Below, in pieces: positions 16,198-25,381 of a DNA stretch of 33,277 nucleotides. Location: the NCBI GenBank assembly GCA_018432925.1, contig JAHDSC010000171.1, forward strand, positions 1 through 33,277, given 5' to 3'. The translations under genes and the position numbers were made by a program. Each line of letters opens with the position of its first letter. Position 1 is the stretch's first letter. A model generated the notes under the pieces. It did not search any database. It saw nothing but the letters and a program-made list of their open reading frames with translations, and was not told where the DNA came from. The stretch is from Desulfobacterales bacterium. GTDB taxonomy: Bacteria > Desulfobacterota > Desulfobacteria > Desulfobacterales > JAHDSC01.

Positions 16198-19016
16198 ATT
16201 GTCGCCTCGCTCATAAGCAACGCTACCGGAAAACGGTGAAAGATTCGGCCGATTGAAAGAAAAGAATCGCTTTTAAAAATCTCCAAGGTAAACATATTTT
16301 TCCATTGTGAAGGTGCTTCCGCAGGCAGGACAACCTTTGTATCCCGCCAAATTTCTTCGCCGATGGGATATTGATTCTCTTCTACCATGGATACCAGCAA
16401 CCTGGGGGCAATCGTAATTCCCCATCTCTTTTCATGCGGCCTCGCAAAAGCGATAATGTTATCTTTGAAGGATCCGATGACTTTTAAAGGGACATAGTTT
16501 TGCGTCAAAAAAATTTCCGGGTTTTCTTTTCTGGCCTTAAGAGCCATATGAGTCACAAAGAGCTTGATTTTGCCGTTTTCTTTTTCACGAAGCAGATCGT
16601 CGAGCCATTCTGCGGAACGAGTATTTTTACTGTCGATTATATCTTTCAAAAATATTTTCCGCTTCTCGAAATCCACGGGACGCCGATTATCCGGATCGAC
16701 CAGATTCAAATCCCAAAGCTCACTACCCTGAAAGAAATCCGGAATGCCCGGCGAAATGATTTTTACAAGAACTTGTGAAAGAGAATTAAAAATCCCATAA
16801 AAAGTTACTTTTCGGCAAAAGGGTATAAATTCCGCTAAAAACCGGTTGCCTTTCTCCCGTTTTAGAATTTTTTCAATAAATGAAACGCAGGCTTTTTCGT
16901 AATCCGTTTCGGGAAGATGCCACGAGGTATGTATCTTCGCTTCTCGGAGTGCTTTGACCTCGTATTCTTTCATTCTTTCAATGAACCACGAGTATCGCCT
17001 CCGATCAGACGGAAAGGCGCCGATCAGGGTTTGATAAATAAAATATTCTTCGTTCTTATCAGGAGCATCCGCCCCGTCTACTATTTCCTTTTTATTGCGG
17101 TTCAACTCGCTCCATTCTTCGATCTTTCTTTTCCATTCCATGGGCAGCTCCGACAAAACATTGATTCGGGCCCGGGCATCCTCTCCTCTTTTGGTGTCAT
17201 GGGTTGATGTGGCATTTAGGGAGTTCGGCCAGAATACAGCCCTGTAGCGTTGAAATTCATGAAAGGTTTCCATCGAAAGACCGAACTTGTCGGGATAACC
17301 GCCGACTTCGTTCAGAGAAAGCAATCGATTGTAAACATATAAGGCGGTATCTTCAAAGCCCTTGGCCATCAGCGGCGCGGCGATTTGCTGAAATTTCATG
17401 ACGAATCGAATTCGTCGATCTTTTTCATCCGAAGATTGGCCTGACTTCTGATCGGGAAAATTTCTTTCACAATTATTAAGGAGCAGGTTTTGTATAAATT
17501 CGAATTCCCGCATGAACCCGGGGTGGCACTTTTTTGCTTCCTCTATGGCGAAACGGATATGTATCCGGGCAGTCTCGCCGAAGTCTACCCCGGTCGCATA
17601 TGTCCGGTAAACGGGAAAGCGGACCAAAACTTCCTTAAGGGCGATTTTCAGACGGTGAAACGTCAGATCTTTTCCGTGGCGGTCCCCGGAGGAGATTTTC
17701 TTCGCAAGATTGACAAGATTGTTCAGATCCCCTCGCATGTAATTTTCAATGACATGTATTTTTCCATCACCCAGAAGATCCGAACAATCCCTATTCATCC
17801 CGCTGAAATCCGAATATATACCGGAAAAGGATTCTTCGTTTTTCTTTTGACAAAACACCCCGTTCAGTATGTTCATAAAATCATAACCGGTGGTTCCCTG
17901 CACAGGCCAGGAACCCGGCAGTTCTTCGTTGAAACCGAGAATTTTTTCAACGACAATATATATATCCCCTACCTTTTCTCTAACTTTTCTCAGATATTCT
18001 GTCGGATCGTAGAGACCGTCGATGTGGTCGATTCTCAATCCGGAAACGATTTGTTTTGCAATGAGCTCAAAAATCAATGCATGGGTATGATTAAATACGG
18101 TATTGTTTTCTGTTTTCAGACAGATCAGATCGTTGACATGAAAAAAACGCCGATAGTTTATTTCATCGGCGGCGGCTTTCCAGAGGGACAGTCCGTAGAA
18201 CTGCTCCGAGAGAAGATCATCGAGATCGTTGAAGCTCCGGGGATTACCTTCCCGGCCATTATACCGGCGAATGACGCCATCCATTTCGTTTTTTACCTGC
18301 CGATTTTCATTATAAAGCCGCCACAGATTATTTTTTGCCGTTTTGATCCGATTCTGCCGTTGCCTCTTGTCCTCTCCGGCGGAGGGTTTATTAAAAATGG
18401 AGAGGATTTTCCTGAACTCTACAGCGTCAGGATGCGTCTCGCCGAGTTTGATTTTGATTTGGTTACAAGGCTGGGCAAGCAATCGGATATACGACTCGGA
18501 TTTCAGAGGCAAAATGACATCGAAGTAATTGACCGTAAAACCGCAGGCAACGTATTTTAAGTTAATTTCACCTGTTTCAAGAGATTCCCCGTAATATTTG
18601 CCTAAAAATGGCGCAAGAAGCCTTCCCCTCATGTTGTCGTATGGATGATTCCAGTCAATATCAAAAAAGGAATGATACTCGGAATCCTGACCATTTTCCA
18701 GCACATCCATGAGCATGGTGTTGTCATAATCAAATGCCAAGTGATTTGGAACAATGTCCTGGAGCCATCCCATTTTGTATTTTTTTAATTCGACGGAAAG
18801 CGTCTCCAGATCCGATGCGTTTCCTAACTCAGGGTTTAACCGGTTAGGATCCACCCCGTCGTAGCCATGAGGACTTTCTTTTTTGGCCTTGAAAATGGGA
18901 GAGGCATAAAGGTCGGTTATGCCCAGTTCGGCTAGGTAAGAAATAAGCTCCGCCGCTTTTTGGAAATTAAGGGCCCGATTCAACTGGATTCTATAGCTTG
19001 CAGAGGGAATTCGCAT
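16194..19016 (-). CDS. treY: Maltooligosyltrehalose synthase (GH13)
   Basis: 940 residues, somewhat longer than the common 700-900 range. Isomerises the reducing-end alpha-1,4 bond of a glucan to alpha,alpha-1,1, leaving a trehalose end. The start has the family signature RIPSASYRIQLNRALNFQKA, then DIVPNHLAFD, and the insert typical of TreY. LRIDHIDGLYDP holds the catalytic Asp and VVEKILGFNEELP the acid/base Glu with GTTGYDF. NATSTHDTKRGEDARAR and PGIPDFFQGSELWDLNLVDP follow. A weak ribosome site precedes the ATG at 19016. The 155-base gap from the upstream GH57 gene leaves room for a separate signal, but the order suggests co-transcription. Partner: TreZ at 21604-23457. Confidence 0.95.
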   Translation of the reverse strand: MRIPSASYRIQLNRALNFQKAAELISYLAELGITDLYASPIFKAKKESPHGYDGVDPNRLNPELGNASDLETLSVELKKYKMGWLQDIVPNHLAFDYDNTMLMDVLENGQDSEYHSFFDIDWNHPYDNMRGRLLAPFLGKYYGESLETGEINLKYVACGFTVNYFDVILPLKSESYIRLLAQPCNQIKIKLGETHPDAVEFRKILSIFNKPSAGEDKRQRQNRIKTAKNNLWRLYNENRQVKNEMDGVIRRYNGREGNPRSFNDLDDLLSEQFYGLSLWKAAADEINYRRFFHVNDLICLKTENNTVFNHTHALIFELIAKQIVSGLRIDHIDGLYDPTEYLRKVREKVGDIYIVVEKILGFNEELPGSWPVQGTTGYDFMNILNGVFCQKKNEESFSGIYSDFSGMNRDCSDLLGDGKIHVIENYMRGDLNNLVNLAKKISSGDRHGKDLTFHRLKIALKEVLVRFPVYRTYATGVDFGETARIHIRFAIEEAKKCHPGFMREFEFIQNLLLNNCERNFPDQKSGQSSDEKDRRIRFVMKFQQIAAPLMAKGFEDTALYVYNRLLSLNEVGGYPDKFGLSMETFHEFQRYRAVFWPNSLNATSTHDTKRGEDARARINVLSELPMEWKRKIEEWSELNRNKKEIVDGADAPDKNEEYFIYQTLIGAFPSDRRRYSWFIERMKEYEVKALREAKIHTSWHLPETDYEKACVSFIEKILKREKGNRFLAEFIPFCRKVTFYGIFNSLSQVLVKIISPGIPDFFQGSELWDLNLVDPDNRRPVDFEKRKIFLKDIIDSKNTRSAEWLDDLLREKENGKIKLFVTHMALKARKENPEIFLTQNYVPLKVIGSFKDNIIAFARPHEKRWGITIAPRLLVSMVEENQYPIGEEIWRDTKVVLPAEAPSQWKNMFTLEIFKSDSFLSIGRIFHRFPVALLMSEATI

Positions 19017-19171
19017 TGCCGGTTGCTTTCATAAGAAGATTTCAGGGCTGATTTTTCTCCTCGGAGGCTCCTGTTCGCTTCACCCGGGGCGGGAGGGGGA
19101 ATTTCTATGATCGGTTTCTCGCTCGCTTTTTTATTCACTCAACAAGCGGCAATGAATCGATGCCCCGGCCA

Positions 19172-21598
19172 TTATTCAAGACGGAAAGACAAATTCTCGC
19201 CGATGGATTTGAATAGGCCCACCCATTTTTCGGCATTTCCGTCACCCCCTTCAGCTTGTTCGGAAAGCCGAGGATATGTCGTCTTCAGAATGTCGTAGTA
19301 GGTATCCTGAATCTTTCTCATGTTCATTTCAAAAGGCAGATGATGAACGAAACCGGTGGCAATCCTGAGTTCTTCGAGCAAACTTAAATTCATGGGATCC
19401 GACAGAAGATTTCTCGTCATCTTTTCCAAATGCTGCCTCAAAGCATACTCTAGAGTGTGCGTGTATAGAGGAATGCCCACCCGGCGGGTTTCATCCAATA
19501 AAGCGGAGACATTTTCTATATCAAACTCTTCCGCTTTAAAGGCTTTCTGGAGGTCGAAATTCAAAACCAGTTCCGCGGCCGTTGACAGGCTCTTGGGAGG
19601 AAAAATAAAAAGGCTTTTCAGAAAACGTAACAAGAGGATGTTGTTTTCGTATATCCGGCGGTAAGCCGCTTCCGCATCTTTAACGGTCGGCTCGAGCACC
19701 CGGTTCAAAATCTTGCGCTGTTCGTCACGGAAAATCGTTCTCAATGAATAGTTACACACTCCAAAGTGTTGATCAATCAGGCGAAGAACCTCGGGAAAGT
19801 CCGCCATGGCAAAAGATTCGAAAGCCTCTTTCATCAGATTCCGACATTTCTTTCGATTGCTATCGGATTTCACGCTGCAAATCAGATTATGGTCGCCCAG
19901 ATGAAGGACGCCGAAACAGAACTCTCCTTCTTGCCCCGTGATGTTGGATCGAATTTTTACACTTCCCGCCAAGAGCTTTGCTTTCCCGGTCTCTGAAACC
20001 TGATAGTTTTTCCGTTCAACGGTGTAACAGTATATGGAAGCGATTGGTTCATATTTTTCAAAAAGCGAATTCATTGCATAATGCGCACAGACATCCGGCA
20101 GATCGACCATTGCAGGTTTCACAAACTTTTCGTAAATCCGGAAGCCGTTTTCGTGTTCCGAAATATTGCTTTCGGCCTCTTTCAGAAGCTCTAGAAAACG
20201 AGTCTCTACGATATCGCCGAAAGCATCTTTTGAAATTTGAATGGTACGGCCGGCGAACCGGATCACTTGAACCGCCTCGAGTCCCGAAATGTCGTCGAAA
20301 AACCATCCGCAACTGGTATACATCAGCATTGCAAATCTTTGAAGCTCGAGTAGATTCAGCACCGTTGTCTTTTCCGTTTCGTTCAGAGAGCGAGAGATGT
20401 GCCCGTCCAAAAACTTCTGGACATTTTCCGGCGAGCGGTCCAGGATCACTTGAATGTAATCGTTTCGGGACTGCCAGGGGTCATTTAAAAATGAACCCCC
20501 TTTTTCCTCGTACAGGGGGGCCAGCGTATCCCGGAGCCAATCCAAGGCCACGCGCAGCGGACCCCGCCAGGCTTGACGCCATTCGGGATGCTCGCCCGAA
20601 TGGCAACCGCAGTCACTCTTCCACCGTTCGATTCCGTGGACGCAGCTCCATGAAGTATTCTCGAAAATCTCTACCTCATGAGTCGGTGGATGATCTTGCA
20701 GGAATTCGCCGTAATTGGTAAGGCGGACGGTTTTCTCGGCTTCGATTTCGCGTAACGCATAAGCCAATGCCATGTCTCCAAAACGGTGATGATGGCCATA
20801 GGTCTCTCCGTCGGTCGCAATGTGGACCAGCTGCGGCGTTGTTCTCTCCTTTGAAAATCCATATAGAAGTCTTTTTGCGAAAAACTCTCCATTCGCCAGG
20901 AGCTGTTCAAAACCCACGGCGTGGGAGAGAATGCCATCGTAGAAAAAAAGTGCAAGGTGTCGGCCGGAAGGAAGCTGAAGTGAATAGGCCATGGTAGGAT
21001 CAATTTTCCCCTGGCTGACATCTTCCCACTTTTCATCGCCGATGAGCCGGACGCGGCCGGCCTGATGCGGTGAAAGAATCGTAAAACGGATATCATGGAC
21101 TGCCAGTGCTTCGAGTGTTTCCAGATTAACGGCGGTTTCCGGCAGCCACATCCCCTCGGGTTTGCGTCCGAATCGATGCTCAAAATCACGGATTCCCCAC
21201 ACCACCTGAGTGTCCTTGTCACGGGAGTTTGCCAGGGGCAAAATCATGTGGTTATAGGCCTGTGCCAAGGCTGTGCCGTGACCTGAAAAATTCTCCCGGC
21301 TTTCTTGGTCTGCATCAAGGATGGCGTTGTAAATATCCGGAGCCTGTTGTTCCAGCCACGACAGAAGCGTCGGTCCGAAATTAAAGCTGATTTTCGAATA
21401 GTTGTTAACAATCTGCAGGATGCGCCTTTTCTCATCCAGAATCCGTGAGGCGGCGTTGGGCGAATAACACTCAGCGGTCACCCTTTCATTCCAGTCATGA
21501 TAAGGGTAGGCGGAATCCTGGAGTTCAATTCTTTCCAGCCAGGGATTTTCACGAGGCGGCTGATAAAAATGTCCATGAATGCAGATGAAACGAGTCAT
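19172..21598 (-). CDS. Glycoside hydrolase family 57 protein with DUF3536
   Basis: 808 residues. An N-terminal GH57 domain begins ICIHGHFYQPPRENPWLERI (5-24). EGMWLPETAVN contains E154, the candidate nucleophile, and HIATDGETYGHHHRFGDM contains D263, the candidate acid. The second half corresponds to DUF3536, an alpha-helical domain of unknown role. GH57 members include alpha-amylases, amylopullulanases, branching enzymes and glucanotransferases; the specific activity of this subfamily is not established. The start follows AAGGAGACC by 7 bases and lies 5 bases after the treZ stop. Position between treZ and treY suggests it trims, branches or otherwise prepares the glucan for trehalose release. 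It has no signal peptide. Confidence 0.88.
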   Translation of the reverse strand: MTRFICIHGHFYQPPRENPWLERIELQDSAYPYHDWNERVTAECYSPNAASRILDEKRRILQIVNNYSKISFNFGPTLLSWLEQQAPDIYNAILDADQESRENFSGHGTALAQAYNHMILPLANSRDKDTQVVWGIRDFEHRFGRKPEGMWLPETAVNLETLEALAVHDIRFTILSPHQAGRVRLIGDEKWEDVSQGKIDPTMAYSLQLPSGRHLALFFYDGILSHAVGFEQLLANGEFFAKRLLYGFSKERTTPQLVHIATDGETYGHHHRFGDMALAYALREIEAEKTVRLTNYGEFLQDHPPTHEVEIFENTSWSCVHGIERWKSDCGCHSGEHPEWRQAWRGPLRVALDWLRDTLAPLYEEKGGSFLNDPWQSRNDYIQVILDRSPENVQKFLDGHISRSLNETEKTTVLNLLELQRFAMLMYTSCGWFFDDISGLEAVQVIRFAGRTIQISKDAFGDIVETRFLELLKEAESNISEHENGFRIYEKFVKPAMVDLPDVCAHYAMNSLFEKYEPIASIYCYTVERKNYQVSETGKAKLLAGSVKIRSNITGQEGEFCFGVLHLGDHNLICSVKSDSNRKKCRNLMKEAFESFAMADFPEVLRLIDQHFGVCNYSLRTIFRDEQRKILNRVLEPTVKDAEAAYRRIYENNILLLRFLKSLFIFPPKSLSTAAELVLNFDLQKAFKAEEFDIENVSALLDETRRVGIPLYTHTLEYALRQHLEKMTRNLLSDPMNLSLLEELRIATGFVHHLPFEMNMRKIQDTYYDILKTTYPRLSEQAEGGDGNAEKWVGLFKSIGENLSFRLE

Positions 21599-21603
21599 TG
21601 CTT

Positions 21604-23457
21604 TCAGGTCTCCTTATTTATCTCTTCCCTACTGATAAGCAAAATTATCGAATGAGGAGGCAAGGTCAGAAAAACGTCTCCATCGGAAAGCAGGGTTTCG
21701 GGTGTCAAACTCCCAGGACCTTCCCATCGCTTGTCCGCCGAGTCCAACAATTTCTCCCAGGAACCGGCCGGAATGGGGACCATCGAAGATGCCGGCTGGT
21801 TTCCAAAATGAAAGACCGCAACCGCCTCATCATTTCCATGCCATCGTCTGAGAACCAATATTTTTTTGCGTTCGTAGCCTAACACATCCATTGTCTTCTT
21901 GCTGAGACAGCCCAACGACCTGATTTCTTTTCTGAGTCGGATCAGCATCTTGTAAAAATCGCGCAGAACCCGGTGGTATCCCTCCCCTGATAACTCGTGA
22001 TTGAGCCTGGCTTTTAAAAAAGTTGTCTCATCCTGTGGATCGAGAGATTCCGTGTATCCAAAGTCGGCAAATTCCAGTCGACGTCCTTTCCGAACTTCTT
22101 CAACGAGTTCGGGATCCGAGTGGCTGATGAAATATAAAAAGGGAGCAACTTCGCCGTATTCTTCCCCCATGAAGATCATTGGGATAAAGGGAGACAAGAG
22201 TACGACGCCCGCAGCCAGTTTCAGGCATTCAAAAGAGACCAGTTCGCTCAGCCGTTCCCCAAGCATTCGATTGCCGATTTGGTCGTGATTCTGTGCGCAA
22301 ACGACAAAACAATGGGCCGGTATGTTTCTCGAAGAATTTCCATGTCGGCGACGACGATATACAGAATATTCACCCGAGTAAACAAAGCCTTCCCTATATG
22401 CTTTCGCAAGGTCCTGTAGCTGCCCGTAGTCGCCGTAGTATCCGGATCGCTCACCGGTCAGTAGCGTATGCAGACAGTGATGGAAATCATCGTTCCATTG
22501 GGCATCCAGATTAAATCCGCCGAATTCTCTCGCCCGGACAATCCGGGTGTCATTCAAGGCGCTCTCAGCGATGACATAGATCTGACGGTTGAGTCGCTCC
22601 GCCTGTTCATGTACCGCCAGCGCCAAACCTTCTAAAAACGGTTGCGCCGAAAAATCCAGGATGGCGTGGACCGCATCAATGCGCAGGGCATCAATGTGAA
22701 ACTCGGTGACCCAAAAAATGGCATTTTGAATAAAGAACCGGCGGACATCATCGCTGTAAGGGCCGTCGAAATTGACCGCTGATCCCCAGGGTGTCCGGTA
22801 GGCGTCGGTAAAATAGGGGCCGAAATCACTCAGGTAATTGCCTTCGGGTCCCAGATGATTGTAGACCACATCGAGTACAACGGCCATTCCTCTCTGGTGG
22901 CAGGCATTTATCAGTTGTTTGAGCCCCCATGGTCCACCATAGGAATTTTGAACGGCAAAAGGATAGGTTCCGTCATAACCCCAGTTTCGGCATCCGGGAA
23001 ACTGTGCCACGGGCATCAGTTCGACTGCTGTAATCCCCAGATCCAGCATGGCATCCAGGTGAGAGATCATCGCATCGAATGTGCCTTGAGGGGTATACGT
23101 GCCCGCATGAACTTCATAAATGATATAATCCCCAAGAGGAAGTCCGAACCAACAATCGTCAGCCCAGAAGAAATCCGAAGAAACCACCTCCGATGGGCCA
23201 TGAACTCCCTCCGGTTGAAAGCGCGAAGCCGGGTCCGGACGATCCGTCCGGTCGTCCAGCCGGTAAAAATAACGACAGGGGGATTCTATGTCTTCAACCA
23301 GGGCACTGAAATAACCTTCCCCTTCCTTTTCCAATGATACGAGTCGATCCTGCGGTGAAACAACGTGTAAATCGATACGCTGGGCGAAAGGTGCCCAGAC
23401 ACGAAACCGGCATCGACCTTGATCCAAGTCGATCGCTCCAACCTCTTTTACCGTCAT
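21604..23457 (-). CDS. treZ: Maltooligosyltrehalose trehalohydrolase (GH13)
   Basis: 617 residues. Cleaves the bond next to the terminal trehalose unit made by TreY, releasing free trehalose. An N-terminal carbohydrate-binding-like domain (FRVWAPFAQRIDLHV) leads to the (beta/alpha)8 barrel. Barrel motifs are IYEVHAGTYTPQGTFDA, VVLDVVYNHLGPEGNYL, DALRIDAVHAILD (catalytic Asp), VIAESALNDTRIV (acid/base Glu) and VVCAQNHDQIGNRMLGER. IFMGEEYGE follows. GAGGAAG lies 7 bases before the ATG. It is first of the treZ-GH57-treY-malQ series, and a good -10/-35 pair lies about 270 bases upstream. Confidence 0.96.
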   Translation of the reverse strand: MTVKEVGAIDLDQGRCRFRVWAPFAQRIDLHVVSPQDRLVSLEKEGEGYFSALVEDIESPCRYFYRLDDRTDRPDPASRFQPEGVHGPSEVVSSDFFWADDCWFGLPLGDYIIYEVHAGTYTPQGTFDAMISHLDAMLDLGITAVELMPVAQFPGCRNWGYDGTYPFAVQNSYGGPWGLKQLINACHQRGMAVVLDVVYNHLGPEGNYLSDFGPYFTDAYRTPWGSAVNFDGPYSDDVRRFFIQNAIFWVTEFHIDALRIDAVHAILDFSAQPFLEGLALAVHEQAERLNRQIYVIAESALNDTRIVRAREFGGFNLDAQWNDDFHHCLHTLLTGERSGYYGDYGQLQDLAKAYREGFVYSGEYSVYRRRRHGNSSRNIPAHCFVVCAQNHDQIGNRMLGERLSELVSFECLKLAAGVVLLSPFIPMIFMGEEYGEVAPFLYFISHSDPELVEEVRKGRRLEFADFGYTESLDPQDETTFLKARLNHELSGEGYHRVLRDFYKMLIRLRKEIRSLGCLSKKTMDVLGYERKKILVLRRWHGNDEAVAVFHFGNQPASSMVPIPAGSWEKLLDSADKRWEGPGSLTPETLLSDGDVFLTLPPHSIILLISREEINKET

Positions 23458-23725
23458 TTTCTTTCTTCCTCATTCCTAAAAAATTCTAATGATAAAGGCG
23501 AAAGGGCCAGACTTTCGATAAACCCATTTGGCAGTTGAAACGGTGAGGCATGGAAGGATTCAGTGTAACGAGCATAATATCATCGGTTTGCCGTCGTTTT
23601 CATTTACGACTTGGTTTTTTGCTTGGAATGGTTGGAATCCATTCACTCCAAGCGATCAGGGACGGGTTAAAGTTCATGAAGCACCGCATCGTTTCCATAA
23701 ATCCGATTCACATTCATCACCCGAC

Positions 23726-23755
23726 ATTATAACTTTGAATAAAAGAGAGATTCAA
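23726..23755 (-). promoter_or_regulatory. Sigma-70-type promoter for treZ with overlapping inverted repeat
   Basis: On the minus strand, TTGAAT (23755-23750) and a perfect TATAAT (23731-23726) are separated by 18 bases. The -35 hexamer is also one arm of TTGAAT-N9-ATTCAA (23735-23755), so a dimeric repressor bound there would block polymerase. The predicted transcript has a leader of about 265 bases before treZ. Confidence 0.5.
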
Positions 23756-23800
23756 GACAGGTATACCGGCACCGGGCTATGCTTTCATAAAGGATTGAAG

Positions 23801-23830
23801 AGCCCTGCGGAAAGCTGCGGGGAATCTTCG
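23801..23830. repeat. GC-rich palindromic repeat, copy 1
   Basis: CCCTGC-GGAAA-GCTGCGGGG can fold as a short GC hairpin. The core AAGCTGCGGGG recurs 70 bases later in the second copy. It has no U-tract. It resembles an intergenic REP-type element rather than a terminator. Confidence 0.35.
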
Positions 23831-23866
23831 ACCGTAAGGACTTTTTATCTGATTTTTGATTCGCTC

Positions 23867-23896
23867 GCTAACGCCGCGGCAAGCTGCGGGGTTAGC
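23867..23896. repeat. GC-rich palindromic repeat, copy 2
   Basis: GCTAACGCCGCGGC pairs with GCTGCGGGGTTAGC with one mismatch and one wobble, around a tight AA turn. CGCTC and GCTCG flank it outside. It shares AAGCTGCGGGG with copy 1. It could also slow transcription leaving treT. Confidence 0.4.
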
Positions 23897-24139
23897 GCTC
23901 GCCGTTGCGGTTAAAACATCGGCTTGTCTGGATGCGGTTTTCTGTGAATGGGTTCCTTATCCGTGAGGCTGGATTTTCGTAACAAACCACTCTCATTTAT
24001 TTCCGGAAGAGGCATTTGCCCATTTTTCTGGTTTTTATTCCGGATGGTTCGATCTTTTTCAATCCGGTTTTACAGCTTCAATAACCGCCCTTCCGAGTAC
24101 TGCCGACATTCGAATTGCCTGCAATGCTTTTTTCATGAA

Positions 24140-25381
24140 TCACAATTGAATCCTTTCCAAGCTTCCCCTCATAACGGCTACCATCTGAGTGAGATATTCG
24201 CGCAGATGACGGGTCAGAAGAAAGTTCTCCCGCACATATTCTTTCGCCCGCCTCCCCATGACCTCAAGGTTTTCCCGATTTTTCAGAAGATATCGGATTC
24301 TCAAGGCCGCCCCTTCGGGGGTGTCGACAAGAAAACCGGTATGATGATTGATCACCTGAAGTCGAATTCCACCGGCGTTTCCACCGATCACCGGCTTTGC
24401 TTTCCACATGGCTTCGGTGACCGTCAAGCCGAATCCCTCCTTGAGCGATTTCTGTAAAGCGATGTCGGAAATTCGTTGAAGGGCATTGACCGTCCGGTGG
24501 GCATCCGGGGGCAAAAGAAGGACATGGATATCGGGGTCATCGTCGGAGTAATCCATCACCTCGATCAAAACATCCTTTCCCTCTGGGTCGTCTGTTGCGC
24601 CTCCGCCTGCAAGTACGAGCTGAAGTCTAGGAACAAAGGCCTTCGCCATTCGATAAGCCTGAATGACTCCAACCGGATCTTTAAACCGATCAAAACGGGA
24701 AATTTGAACCAGGATGGGGCGCTGAGGGTCCAATTCATATTGTTCGTATATCTTTTCGATCTCTTTTTTTCCAAGTTCCATGTTCTTTTCACTCAGCGGA
24801 TCGATGCTGGGAGGGATGATATACAAAGGGTGAGGCATTGGCTGAGCAAAGTCCGTCAGGGACCAGATGCTGGCATCATATCCTTCGACAAAACGCCTGA
24901 GATATTTCCAGACCGGTCGATAGGGTCGGCTGGCGTCGATATGACAACGCCATATCCACTTGCCTTTCCGGTTTGAACACAAACTCAGGAGCGGCGCTGG
25001 TTGTGGGTCATGGATGTAGACCATGTCAGCTGCTTCCAAAACGGATTGTAATCTTTCATAATTTCTTCGGTTCGTGGCTTCATATTGCTTCAGAAGCGTT
25101 TCCGGGATATAGAGCCGGTCACCCTGAAGAGCATTGTGCATTTTTTTCGTACACTGATAAAATTCCGGATCGCCGGTGATCACTTCCCATTTTGCGTTAA
25201 TTCCCAATTCCTGCTGCAGCGGAATGATTCGGTGCAGAATTTCTGCGACACCGCCGCCTTCCCGGGTCGAGTTTACATGGACGACGTTGATTCCTTTCAT
25301 CGGCTCGGCCAGTTGGCGCAGGTGATCGATCACTTCCCTGCCCGCGACCTCGGCATACTGATCCAGCTTACAGCCCATCAA
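24140..25381 (-). CDS. treT: Trehalose glycosyltransferring synthase (GT4)
   Basis: 413 residues. Joins glucose from an NDP-glucose donor to glucose, giving trehalose in one step (reversible in some archaea). The N-terminal Rossmann domain shows VVHVNSTREGGGVAEILHRI (34-53), a TreT signature, then EVITGDPEFYQCTKKMHN and YIHDPQPAPL. The C-terminal donor domain has ILVQISRFDRFKDPVGVIQA and the GT4 EX7E motif EGFGLTVTEAMWKAKPVIG. It overlaps the DUF5752 gene by four bases (ATGA), so the two are coupled. It provides a trehalose route independent of the TreY/TreZ genes just downstream. Plain sucrose-phosphate or glycogen GT4 enzymes are the alternative family calls and fit less well. Confidence 0.92.
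   Translation of the reverse strand: MMGCKLDQYAEVAGREVIDHLRQLAEPMKGINVVHVNSTREGGGVAEILHRIIPLQQELGINAKWEVITGDPEFYQCTKKMHNALQGDRLYIPETLLKQYEATNRRNYERLQSVLEAADMVYIHDPQPAPLLSLCSNRKGKWIWRCHIDASRPYRPVWKYLRRFVEGYDASIWSLTDFAQPMPHPLYIIPPSIDPLSEKNMELGKKEIEKIYEQYELDPQRPILVQISRFDRFKDPVGVIQAYRMAKAFVPRLQLVLAGGGATDDPEGKDVLIEVMDYSDDDPDIHVLLLPPDAHRTVNALQRISDIALQKSLKEGFGLTVTEAMWKAKPVIGGNAGGIRLQVINHHTGFLVDTPEGAALRIRYLLKNRENLEVMGRRAKEYVRENFLLTRHLREYLTQMVAVMRGSLERIQL

Larger units (their letters stand above)
23458..24139. other. 682-base gap between treT and treZ
   Basis: Holds a treZ-direction promoter overlapped by an inverted repeat (23726-23755) and two GC-rich palindromic repeats (23801-23830, 23867-23896). 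Open frames here (for example 23528-23914 plus) lack ribosome sites and family resemblance. The gap probably divides the DUF5752-treT unit from the treZ unit. Confidence 0.5.

Noticed and set aside
17490..18560. Long 356-codon plus-strand frame inside treY
   Set aside because: It is antisense to the well-supported treY coding sequence, has no family motifs and no ribosome site; a shadow of codon bias.
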